Shown here: positions 1 through 5,957 of the stretch, in pieces
Position numbering within the stretch: position 1 is the first letter of the stretch
Layout of the letters: each line of letters opens with the position of its first letter
From: AWTP1-13 sp035714005
Lineage (GTDB): Bacteria; Pseudomonadota; Alphaproteobacteria; Rhizobiales; Hyphomicrobiaceae
Length of the DNA: 18,072 nt
Direction: 5' to 3'
Assembly: GCA_035714005.1 (NCBI GenBank)
Contig: DASTMQ010000018.1
Coordinates: forward strand, 1 to 18,072
Position numbers and translations under genes: made by a program
The notes under the pieces: model-generated
What the model saw: the letters and a program-made list of their open reading frames with translations, nothing else
Database searches by the model: none
Told to the model about the DNA's origin: nothing

Positions 1-200
1 TTCTTAGCATCCATCGACAGCACCGTTAACGCTAGACTCAGGGTAAGGTTCCATACCGTTTGCTGGCTTTCCCCGACCCTCCAGTGGCCCGTCCCGAGTC
101 ATGGGTCAAGGTTAAGTGCCCCAGTTGGAAGCGGGAAAACAGCGAGCGCTTCAGCATGTTCGAGGGGCAGGGGCGCTGACAGCCCGTTTCACTTTGAAAC

Positions 201-214
201 ACGGGGCGCCCCGT
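201..214. promoter_or_regulatory. 14-bp perfect GC-rich palindrome
   Basis: ACGGGGCGCCCCGT is a perfect inverted repeat about 40-50 bases before the start of the small coiled-coil gene. A TTGAAA sequence lies just before it at about 194-199. It could be an operator or simply part of the 5' leader. The palindrome is seen directly; any function is inferred. Confidence 0.35.
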
Positions 215-220
215 AGTGTG

Positions 221-240
221 GTGTTGGACGGATCCAACAC
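221..240 (+). promoter_or_regulatory. Perfect hairpin just upstream of a start codon
   Basis: GTGTTGGA and TCCAACAC form a perfect 8-bp stem with a CGGA loop. The stem ends 2 bases before the ATG at 243 and 14 bases before the ATG at 255. Where a ribosome binding site for the first ATG would be, there is only this stem, which favours initiation at 255. It might modulate translation, but nothing else supports a regulatory role. Confidence 0.4.
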
Positions 241-254
241 CAATGTCAGGTGAG

Positions 255-461
255 ATGGCCAACGAACCCCACGACCTCACCGTGCGGTACCTGCGCTCGA
301 TCGACGAAAAGCTCAACCGGGTGGCCGAGGACGTGCGCGAGATCAAGACCCGGGTCGACATCCTCAAGCAGCAAGATGCCCCCGTGTCCAACCGCATCGA
401 CCACATCGATGCCCGCATGGAGCGAATCGAGCGGCGCACCGGCCTGGTCGAGACCACCTGA
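255..461 (+). CDS. Small coiled-coil protein, hypothetical
   Basis: This encodes a soluble 68-residue protein (72 residues if started at the ATG at 243). It is almost entirely one charged amphipathic helix, with heptad-like spacing in stretches such as YLRSIDEKLNRVAEDVREIK. It has no signal peptide or membrane segment. Short coiled-coil proteins of this kind, with a helix resembling 'RaI..dl..lreDvreIK.R', are common hypothetical genes in alphaproteobacteria, and their function is unknown to me. I chose the ATG at 255 because AGGTGAG immediately precedes it, whereas the ATG at 243 sits right behind a strong hairpin. It converges with the outer-membrane protein gene and shares the hairpin terminator at 481-500. 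Frame quality is good, but the gene is short, so confidence is moderate. Confidence 0.6.
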   Translation: MANEPHDLTVRYLRSIDEKLNRVAEDVREIKTRVDILKQQDAPVSNRIDHIDARMERIERRTGLVETT

Positions 462-480
462 AACAAGGCCGCGCGAAAGA

Positions 481-500
481 CCCCGGCATCGCTGCCGGGG
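481..500 (-). terminator. Bidirectional hairpin terminator between convergent genes
   Basis: CCCCGGCA-TCGC-TGCCGGGG is a perfect 8-bp stem with a 4-base loop. On the minus strand it is followed by TCTTT, and on the plus strand by CGAGTTT. It lies between the 3' ends of the small coiled-coil gene and the outer-membrane protein gene, so it probably ends both transcripts. Confidence 0.7.
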
Positions 501-541
501 CGAGTTTGACGACCGGGCGTCCAAGATTGCCCCCGCGATCC

Positions 542-1273
542 TTAGAACTTGAAGTTGACGCCCGCCTTGACCGAGTCGGCGGTAAGGTCGGCAGTGTTCT
601 TGTAGACGAAGCCGATCGGGGGATCGGACACACTGGTCTGGTCACCACCCTGGCGGCCGAAGTCGAAATGCAGGTATTCGAGCTTCAGGCTGACGTTGGG
701 GGCGATCATGTGCTCAATGCCGGCGCCCGCCACCCAGCCGTCGAAGGCCTTGTCGGTGCCGTGCGTGACGAAACCGGGGTTGGTGGTCTTCTGGCGGGCC
801 TCGCCATTAAACCAGGCCCAGCCGCCCTTACCGTAGAGCAGGGTTCGCCCCATGGCGACGCCCAGGCGACCGGTGATGTCACCGTAGAGGCCACCGTCGA
901 GTGTGATGTCCTGGTGGGCCGCCGGGTTCGAGCTGGGGATGCGGCCTGCACCGCTCAGGTCCATCCAGCCGAGATCGCCCTCGATGCCAACCACCAGCTG
1001 GCCAGCCTGCCAATTGTAGCCAGCGCTGCCGCCGCCAAAGGCACCGTCGACATCGTAGCTGAACGGGCCAACCGGCATGCCGCCCGTGGTCTGGCGCTGA
1101 TCGACGCTACCCCAGGTATAGCCGGCGTGAGCGCCGAGGTAAAAGCCGGTCCATGAGAACGCCGCCCTGGGGGCCTCATCGTATTCGAGCCTTGTGGGCC
1201 TGCCCAGATCGGCGGCAACCGCTGGCACTGTCGCCAGGGCCAAGAGGGCTGCAGTTGATAGTACGCATCGCAT
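542..1273 (-). CDS. Omp25/31-like outer-membrane beta-barrel protein
   Basis: This is a 243-aa small outer-membrane barrel of the alphaproteobacterial Omp25/Omp31/RopB (OmpA_membrane-like, 'porin family') type. Residues 1-20 form a signal peptide that ends in AVAA before DLGRP. The mature protein starts with the typical WTGFYLGAHAGYTWG first strand and alternates aromatic and glycine residues throughout. It ends in GVNFKF, the terminal phenylalanine expected for insertion by the BAM complex. AGGAAA stands 6 bases before the ATG, and an 8-bp hairpin terminator follows the stop. These proteins are usually structural or immunogenic surface proteins rather than large general porins. The gene is monocistronic here: the neighbour behind its start is decayed mobile DNA. 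Confidence 0.9.
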   Translation of the reverse strand: MRCVLSTAALLALATVPAVAADLGRPTRLEYDEAPRAAFSWTGFYLGAHAGYTWGSVDQRQTTGGMPVGPFSYDVDGAFGGGSAGYNWQAGQLVVGIEGDLGWMDLSGAGRIPSSNPAAHQDITLDGGLYGDITGRLGVAMGRTLLYGKGGWAWFNGEARQKTTNPGFVTHGTDKAFDGWVAGAGIEHMIAPNVSLKLEYLHFDFGRQGGDQTSVSDPPIGFVYKNTADLTADSVKAGVNFKF

Positions 1274-1327
1274 TGAGATTTCCTCTTAAGGAAGGTTGCT
1301 AACTGGGCCTGGCACGACATAACAATG

Positions 1328-1360
1328 TGGCCGCCCCGATCAAGGTGGCGGCCATGTTTT
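1328..1360 (+). terminator. Terminator-like hairpin with T-run, upstream of the omp gene
   Basis: TGGCCGCC and GGCGGCCA form a perfect 8-bp stem around an 11-base loop, followed by TGTTTT on the plus strand. It is shaped like an intrinsic terminator for rightward transcription, yet the only gene to its left points leftward. It may insulate the omp promoter region from the decayed element, or be part of the upstream leader of the omp gene. Confidence 0.4.
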
Positions 1361-1396
1361 ACGTGTCAGTAGTGGCGCACTAGCCGCCCGTGTACG

Positions 1397-1738
1397 TCAT
1401 GAACCAGGAGTGCCGTTTGGCACCGGGTAGACGCTCTGGCGCTTGACGCCGAGCTGCCCAGGCGATCGCGCAAACGCTTTTCCTCGGGCTAACAGGTCCT
1501 GCACCTGGCGCAGGCTAAGGTTACGCACCCGGCCGCGGCATTTGCCGAGCTGCTTGGCGCGCGCGATGCTCTCGCGCTAGCTCTCCGTCATTGCGCTCCC
1601 TTGCTGACGTTGCCACCCGGGCCATGACCGCAAGGATCAGCGGCGGCGTCGTATCGACCGGCGACTGCATGCCGGCGTACCCTTTTGCACCGATCGCGTC
1701 GGCTAATTGGCCGGGCCGCGGCCCCCTACAACCCGATC
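1397..1738 (-). pseudogene. Serine recombinase (resolvase/invertase), C-terminal relic
   Basis: Reading the minus strand gives pieces of a Pin/Tn3-type serine recombinase in more than one frame. First come LADAIGAKGYAGMQSPVDTT and PLILAVMARVATSARER, which match the usual '..P.DTTTP.GRL.L.VL..VAEFER' stretch. A frame change at about 1590 follows, then MTES, a TAG stop, and RESIARAKQLGKCRGR. The last part runs through LSLRQVQDLLARG and QLGVKRQSVYPV, matching the C-terminal HTH of invertases ('..AKA.GKYKGR.....LGVSRQ.VYR'). The N-terminal catalytic domain with the active serine is missing. Internal stop and frameshift make it non-functional. The identification rests on reading motif patterns by eye, but several consecutive motifs occur in the right order. 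Confidence 0.75.
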
Positions 1739-1772
1739 ACGCGGCCTCGTCCAAGGCGCCGCCGGACGCGGC

Positions 1773-1964
1773 CTAACCCTGGCGCTGAACCCACGCATCG
1801 AGCGCGGCGATTGGCCACCGGCGATGCTTGTTGCCGTCTTTCCTTTTGCCGACAGTGATCGCCATGGCTTCTAACTCGGGATGCTCATTTAGCATGTCGT
1901 AAAAGCGGGTCCTGCCGACGCCCAGGAACGTTGCAGCTTGCCTTGGGCAGAGCAGCCCGCTGTC
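1773..1964 (-). CDS. AlpA/excisionase-like helix-turn-helix protein, start unclear
   Basis: The open frame encodes about 60 residues beginning near LLCPRQAATFLGVGRTRFYD and ending AALDAWVQRQG before TAG. This is the pattern of small winged-HTH/AlpA-type regulators that often accompany integrases: 'LL.PRQAA.FLGV.R..FY..L', a basic wing (VGKRKDGNKHRRW), then 'P.AALDAWV'. The frame has no ATG, GTG or TTG upstream of the HTH before the preceding stop; the first methionine falls inside the recognition helix. The preceding gene's TGA lies at 1963-1965. A one-base change may have destroyed an original overlapping start, or a CTG at 1953-1955 might be used. It is probably decaying along with its neighbours. 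Confidence 0.6.
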   Translation of the reverse strand, partial: DSGLLCPRQAATFLGVGRTRFYDMLNEHPELEAMAITVGKRKDGNKHRRWPIAALDAWVQRQG

Positions 1965-2118
1965 AGGCGCCGGCTTTCTGCTTCTGCTCAGACAGCACCC
2001 GGCGCACGATCTCGTCGATCGCCTGCACCGCGGGCTCGGAGAGTTGCCAGAGTTCGACTTGGCAGGCTCGCCACACGCCGCGCTGCATCCTGTGGATAGA
2101 TTGCTTCACGTAAAACAT
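1963..2118 (-). CDS. 51-aa hypothetical protein in the integrase remnant
   Basis: The minus-strand ATG at 2118 opens a 51-codon frame. The protein starts MFYVKQSIHRMQRGVWRACQ and ends in a helical, charged tail (IDEIVRRVLSEQKQKAGA). The start lies 3 bases after the integrase stop (TGA-AAC-ATG), which suggests translational coupling to the former integrase gene. The first codons are encoded by a parS-like sequence: MFHVKQ-type starts are what a canonical TGTTTCACGTGAAACA produces in this frame. Next to it is the HTH frame. I do not recognise the family. An intact frame inside otherwise broken genes may be chance or a surviving small gene. Confidence 0.4.
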   Translation of the reverse strand: MFYVKQSIHRMQRGVWRACQVELWQLSEPAVQAIDEIVRRVLSEQKQKAGA

Positions 2119-2133
2119 GTTTCACGCGGAACA
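2102..2133. repeat. Two abutting parS-like 16-mers
   Basis: TGCTTCACGTAAAACA (2102-2117) is directly followed by TGTTTCACGCGGAACA (2118-2133). Each differs at two positions from the ParB-binding consensus TGTTTCACGTGAAACA, and they are head to tail without a spacer. They span the integrase stop and the start of the 51-aa ORF. The sequence match is direct; ParB binding is only an inference, and two mismatches per site could abolish it. Confidence 0.45.
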
Positions 2134-2697
2134 ATAGTTCGCCCAGAGCTGCATGAGATCGCGGCGCTCTTTCAAGTAGGTCGTCCGGCGGTAGGCCGCT
2201 TCGGTCTTGTCGCGCACGGTGTGCGCCAGCGCCGCCTCGGCAACCACCTCGCGAACCTCGCCGACCTTTGTAGCCCAATCTCGCAACGAGCGCCGGAAAC
2301 CATGCACAGTGACCTGTCCTTCAGCCTCAGGTCGAGAAGAACCCAGGGCCAGTGTGTTGTCCGACAGCTGCCTCGCCGGTTTGGGGGCTCGGAAATAGCA
2401 ACCCGTAGGGTCAATCGAGCTTGCGCGCCTGCTTGAGGACTTCCAGGCTGCGCTCCGGCAGCGGCACGACGTGCTCGCGGCGACCCTTCATGCGCTTCTT
2501 GGGGATCGTCCAGATGGCTTGCCGCTGGTTGATCTCATCCCAGCGCGCGCCCCTGGTCTTGTTTGAGCGAGTTACCGTCAGGACCAGCCATTTGAAGGCC
2601 AGCTTTGTGGCCTGCCCCCAGTTTGCATGGTGCGCAGTTTCTTGATGAACGTGGAGACCTCAGCATGGGCGGGGCGCGGAAGTGTTCGACGTCGTGA
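2122..2697 (-). pseudogene. int: Phage/P4-type tyrosine integrase, C-terminal relic
   Basis: The catalytic half of a tyrosine recombinase is readable in three frames. Piece one (from about 2697) has RRRTLPRPAHAEVSTFIKKL, matching the 'HHPALPY.EVPAF...L' linker. Piece two (to TGA at 2411-2413) has TRGARWDEINQRQAIWTIP, KKRMKGRREHVVPLPERSLE and VLKQARKLD, including the first-arginine region, where the usual 'ARTGELR' reads TRSNKTR. Piece three (2122 to about 2410) has TVHGFRRSLRDWA with the HxxR box, EAALAHTV, and EAAYRRTTYLKERR with the nucleophilic tyrosine. Frameshifts near 2620 and 2410 plus a premature stop inactivate it, and the N-terminal DNA-binding domain is absent. It marks a former integrative element; no flanking tRNA or attachment repeat was found. 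Confidence 0.9.
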
Positions 2698-2774
2698 TTC
2701 TGCGGACCAACGCGAACTAAAAAGCGCTCTAACCCGTTGAGCATCGCAGGACTATGCCCTGCGGGTGCGTGGGA

Positions 2775-4295
2775 TTACAAGGGCTTAGGATTGGCGCGCG
2801 GCAGCCGGGCCAGCATGCACAGCGGCAACCAGGCCGCGGCCGCCAGCGTATAGAGCAGCCAGGCATTGGTGTAGCCGATCAAGATCGACTGGCGCGCGAT
2901 CTCGCTCGACAGCTTGGCAAGGCCCGCCGTGCTGTCGACGCTCCAGGCCCCCATCACCCACGGCAGCTCGAGGACGCGATTATAAGGCGAGATGGCTTCC
3001 ACCATGCGCGCATAGTTCGCCGACTGGGAACGGACGATCTCGGCTACCGCGACGGAAATGAACAAGCTCGAGCCGAAATTGCGCAGCAGGTGAAACATCG
3101 ACATCGCCTCGGCCCGATACTTGGGCGACAGCGTCCAAAAGGTGATGACCGTCAGCGGCACCCAAGACACCCCGATCGACATGCCCTGCAGCGTGTTGCA
3201 CAGCAACAGTGCGGTCATGCCCACGTTGAGGTCGAAGCTCATCAGCCACAATCCCGTCAACATCTGCAACAAAGCGCCAATCGAAAGGCTGACGCGGGGA
3301 TCGAGACGGCCCATCGGCATGGCAAGCAGGAAGCCCACGGCCGAGCCGAGGCCGCGCCAGCCGATGATTTCGCCGATTGCCGATTCGGGATAGCCGGCAT
3401 GCTGTTGCAGCAGCGGCGGCAGCAAAACGATGATCGCAAAGTTAAGCATGCCAAACAGGGTGACCAGCCCCAAGCCCAGCGCATAGTTGCGGTCGGCGAG
3501 CAAGCGCAGGCGCACGAAAGGTCGGTCGCTGGTCAGGCTGTGTACACAGAAAAAGTAAAGCATGAGGCCGGCGCCGATGCTGGCGAGCACGATCTCGATG
3601 CTGTCGAACCAGTCGAGCCGCTGGCCGCGCGAGAACACGAGCTGAGCGGCCGCAATTCCGGAGGAAAGGCTGATGAAGCCGAGCCAATCTAGATGCGCTT
3701 GCGCCTTGCGTTCTTCCCGCGGTAGCGCCGACCAGCAGCCGACGATGGCGGCAACGCCGACGGGCAAAATCATCCAAAACCCCCAGCGCCATCCGAACGT
3801 CTCGGCGATCTGGCCGGCGAACATGGGCCCGAGCGAGGGCCCGACCATGTTGGCCATCCCATAAACCGAGATCACCGTGCTGTGCTGTCGGCGCGGGAAG
3901 CTGTCGAACAGCACGGTTTGCCCGAGAGGCACGAGTGGGGCGCCGGCCGCGCCCTGGGCAATGCGCCAAAAGATCAACTCCTCGAGCGAGTTGGAGGCGC
4001 CACACAGGAAGGTGGCGGTGGTAAAGAGGAGCGCACTCGAGATCATGACGCGGCGTTGCCCGAACCGATCGGCAAGCCAACCCGTGGCGGGGGTCGCCAC
4101 CGCCGTGGCGACGATATTGAACGTCATTACCCAGGAGATCTCGTCCTGGGTTGCCGACAGCGCCCCTTGCAACTGCGGCAGCAAGGCGGAAGAAATGAGC
4201 ACCGATCCCGAGTAGATCGTGTTGCTCAACATCACCGTGACGAGGATCAAAATTCGCTGCGCCAGCGTCAGCCGATAGACGGCATCCTCGTTCAT
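2775..4295 (-). CDS. EmrB/QacA-type (DHA2) multidrug MFS transporter
   Basis: This is a 506-aa inner-membrane proton-coupled efflux transporter of the 14-helix DHA2 family. Visible marks are the cytoplasmic loop motif A (GWLADRFGQRRVM, about residues 77-89), the antiporter motif C-like stretch in helix 5 (GPSLGPMFAGQI), and hydrophobic segments over the whole length. The length matches EmrB. It is divergently arranged from a MarR regulator and an EmrA-type adaptor, so substrate would pass from this pump through the adaptor to a TolC-like channel that is not encoded here. The 77-base divergent gap carries a perfect palindrome, so MarR probably represses both directions. The start at 4295 places the first helix normally; its ribosome binding site is weak. 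The substrate cannot be told from the sequence. Confidence 0.92.
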   Translation of the reverse strand: MNEDAVYRLTLAQRILILVTVMLSNTIYSGSVLISSALLPQLQGALSATQDEISWVMTFNIVATAVATPATGWLADRFGQRRVMISSALLFTTATFLCGASNSLEELIFWRIAQGAAGAPLVPLGQTVLFDSFPRRQHSTVISVYGMANMVGPSLGPMFAGQIAETFGWRWGFWMILPVGVAAIVGCWSALPREERKAQAHLDWLGFISLSSGIAAAQLVFSRGQRLDWFDSIEIVLASIGAGLMLYFFCVHSLTSDRPFVRLRLLADRNYALGLGLVTLFGMLNFAIIVLLPPLLQQHAGYPESAIGEIIGWRGLGSAVGFLLAMPMGRLDPRVSLSIGALLQMLTGLWLMSFDLNVGMTALLLCNTLQGMSIGVSWVPLTVITFWTLSPKYRAEAMSMFHLLRNFGSSLFISVAVAEIVRSQSANYARMVEAISPYNRVLELPWVMGAWSVDSTAGLAKLSSEIARQSILIGYTNAWLLYTLAAAAWLPLCMLARLPRANPKPL

Positions 4296-4314
4296 CCGCG
4301 AGCCGATCGTCGTC

Positions 4315-4342
4315 TTGACAAATACACCGGCTGATATAGTAA
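4315..4342 (+). promoter_or_regulatory. Candidate promoter of the marR-emrA operon
   Basis: A perfect TTGACA -35 box lies at 4315-4320. It is followed by TATAGT at 4335-4340 (14-base spacer, short) or TAGTAA at 4337-4342 (16-base spacer). The -10 region overlaps the 18-bp palindrome, which would let a bound repressor block RNA polymerase. Confidence 0.5.
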
Positions 4343-4354
4343 CCTAGGTTACTA
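4337..4354. promoter_or_regulatory. Perfect 18-bp palindrome, likely MarR operator
   Basis: TAGTAACCTAGGTTACTA is a perfect inverted repeat in the gap between the divergent transporter and regulator genes, 18 bases before the marR start. MarR dimers bind palindromes of this size and AT-rich outer arms. It overlaps the likely -10 of the rightward promoter and could cover a leftward one (TACTAT on the minus strand). That it is the operator is inferred from position and symmetry. Confidence 0.75.
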
Positions 4355-4372
4355 ATTTGTGCCAGGCCTCGC

Positions 4373-4870
4373 ATGACGTCGGACGATCCGCAGTTCATCG
4401 GCTACACGATCACCGATGTGGGGCGCTTGTTGCGCACCGTATTCGAGCGGCGCGTGCGCGGCTTCGGATTGACGCGGGCGCAGTGGCTGATCATTGCGCG
4501 CCTGCATCGGCGCCCGGGGCTGAGCCAAAGCGAAATCGCCGATCTGCTCGAGATCGAGAAGGCGCCGGCGGGGCGGCTGATCGAGCGCATGGAAGCCAAG
4601 AACTGGCTGCAGCGCCGCAGCGATGCCAAAGACAAACGCGTCAATCGGCTCTACTTGACGAGCAAGGCCAATCGTCTGCACGCGGCGATTTGGCCGATCG
4701 CGGAGGCAACCGTCGAGGACGCCTTGGGCGACCTGTCGCCGGAAGAGCGCCGGCGACTGTCGGCACTGATGGCACGCGTCAAGGTGACCCTGCAGGCGCT
4801 GGCCGAACGCGATCCGGCGCGCGGCGAGGCGGCGGACGAGGCCGAAAGAGAGGAGCTGCGGGCGCTGTGA
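4373..4870 (+). CDS. MarR family transcriptional regulator
   Basis: This is a 165-aa MarR/SlyA-type dimeric winged-helix regulator. Helical dimerisation segments flank the DNA-binding core. The recognition part is LSQSEIADLLEIEKAPAGRL (about residues 50-69), followed by the wing RRSDAKDKRVNRLYLT (about 81-96), which carries the conserved D-x-R-like basic tip. A C-terminal helix ends in acidic-basic residues. The ATG at 4373 gives the standard N-terminus; its ribosome binding site is weak. Its stop codon overlaps the GTG start of the emrA-like gene (GTGA), so the two are co-translated. With the pump transcribed divergently and a perfect palindrome between them, it is probably an autorepressor relieved by a pump substrate, as in EmrR-EmrAB. 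Confidence 0.9.
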   Translation: MTSDDPQFIGYTITDVGRLLRTVFERRVRGFGLTRAQWLIIARLHRRPGLSQSEIADLLEIEKAPAGRLIERMEAKNWLQRRSDAKDKRVNRLYLTSKANRLHAAIWPIAEATVEDALGDLSPEERRRLSALMARVKVTLQALAERDPARGEAADEAEREELRAL

Positions 4871-5937
4871 GCCGGCTTTTGCATCGCCGATATGTGCGGC
4901 CCATGTTGCTCGGCGTGGTGCCCGCTCTGGTGATCCTGGCCGCCCTGGTCGTGTGGCTCTGGGGTGGGCGCTACGTCAGCACCGAGAATGCCTACGTCAA
5001 AGCCGATATCGCGCAGATCTCCGCCGAAGTCAGTGGTCGTGTGCTCGAGGTGCATGTGGAGGATCATGCCGAAGTCAAGGTCGGCGATTTGCTGCTGACG
5101 CTGGACGCCGAGCCCTTCCACGTCGCCTTGAGCAAGGCCGACGCCGAGCTCGATAGCATGCGTGAACAGGTACGCACGCTAATGGCATCCTGGCACGAAG
5201 CGCAAAGCGAGCTGCGCGAGGCGGAGAGCAAGGTCGCCTACTGGAATGCCCAACTCGCGCGGCAAAAGACCTTGAGCGAGAGGGGCATCGTCGCCTCGAG
5301 CAAGTTCGAGGAGGTCGAGAGCAACGCCACGTCGGCCGAGGATCGCGTGGCCATCATGCGTCGAAGGCTTGACCGCGTCGCCGCGCAGCTGGGCGGCGAC
5401 CCGACGCGTGCCGAGGACGACCATCCGATGGTGCGGCAAAAACGGGCCGAGCGGGAACGGGCGGCGTTGGATTTGGCACACACCATCATCCGTGCGCCCT
5501 TGGGCGGCACCGCGGTCAATGTGCGGTTGCAGAAGGGCGAGCAGATCAAGGCGGCCACGCCGCTCTTCGCCCTGGTCGCCGATACACGGCCGTGGGTGGA
5601 AGCCAACTTCAAGGAAACCGAGTTGACGCACGTGCGCAAGGGACAGGCCGCACAAGTCGTGCTCGACATCTATCCTGACGTGGTTTGGCAGGCCGAGATT
5701 GAAAGCATTAGCCCGGCCACCGGCGCCGAATTCGCCGTGTTGCCGCCGCAGAACGCCTCGGGCAATTGGGTAAAGGTGGTGCAGCGGCTGCCGGTGCGGC
5801 TGCGATTGCTGCCCCAACCCGGCGAGCCGCCGCTGCGCGCCGGCATGACCGCGAGCGTGCGGGTCGATACCGAGCGCCAGAGCCGGCTCAGCCGGCTGAT
5901 CGGTGGCTGGTCCGCCTTCGCGACCAGCGGCAACTAG
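4867..5937 (+). CDS. EmrA/HlyD-type membrane fusion protein (efflux adaptor)
   Basis: This is a 356-aa periplasmic adaptor that links an MFS pump to an outer-membrane channel. It has a short cytoplasmic N-terminus, one transmembrane helix (about residues 12-32), and the family signature STENAYVKADIAQISAEVSG (about 38-57). A lipoyl-like half-motif follows (VGDLLLTLDAEPF), then a long coiled-coil hairpin (about 88-200), the second lipoyl half (TIIRAPLGGTAVNVRLQKGE) and a beta-barrel domain with VEANFKETEL. The GTG at 4867 was chosen because it overlaps the regulator's TGA, keeps the membrane helix near the N-terminus, and has AGGAG 11 bases upstream; an ATG at 4903 would clip the start. The frame stays open further upstream, but that part overlaps marR in another frame. 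It forms a pump with the divergent MFS gene. Confidence 0.92.
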   Translation: MSRLLHRRYVRPMLLGVVPALVILAALVVWLWGGRYVSTENAYVKADIAQISAEVSGRVLEVHVEDHAEVKVGDLLLTLDAEPFHVALSKADAELDSMREQVRTLMASWHEAQSELREAESKVAYWNAQLARQKTLSERGIVASSKFEEVESNATSAEDRVAIMRRRLDRVAAQLGGDPTRAEDDHPMVRQKRAERERAALDLAHTIIRAPLGGTAVNVRLQKGEQIKAATPLFALVADTRPWVEANFKETELTHVRKGQAAQVVLDIYPDVVWQAEIESISPATGAEFAVLPPQNASGNWVKVVQRLPVRLRLLPQPGEPPLRAGMTASVRVDTERQSRLSRLIGGWSAFATSGN

Positions 5938-5957
5938 GGGTCCGCGCGCCGCGCCGG

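Noticed and set aside
1955..1985. Programmed +1 frameshift (prfB-like UGA-C context) joining the 51-aa ORF to the HTH frame
   Set aside because: GCC TGA C resembles the context only superficially; there is no slippery codon or internal Shine-Dalgarno sequence, and decay of a start codon is simpler.
2640..2775. tRNA gene or attachment repeat beside the integrase relic
   Set aside because: No tRNA-like fold or T-loop sequence and no matching direct repeat were found by eye at either side of the remnant.
2754..3692. 312-codon plus-strand open frame, His/Gln/Arg-rich
   Set aside because: It lies antisense to the well-supported MFS transporter and has the unnatural composition typical of a GC-rich shadow frame.
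4357..4866. 170-codon N-terminal extension of the EmrA frame
   Set aside because: It overlaps marR in another frame and is Arg/Ala-rich without family similarity; the GTG at 4867 gives the expected EmrA N-terminus.
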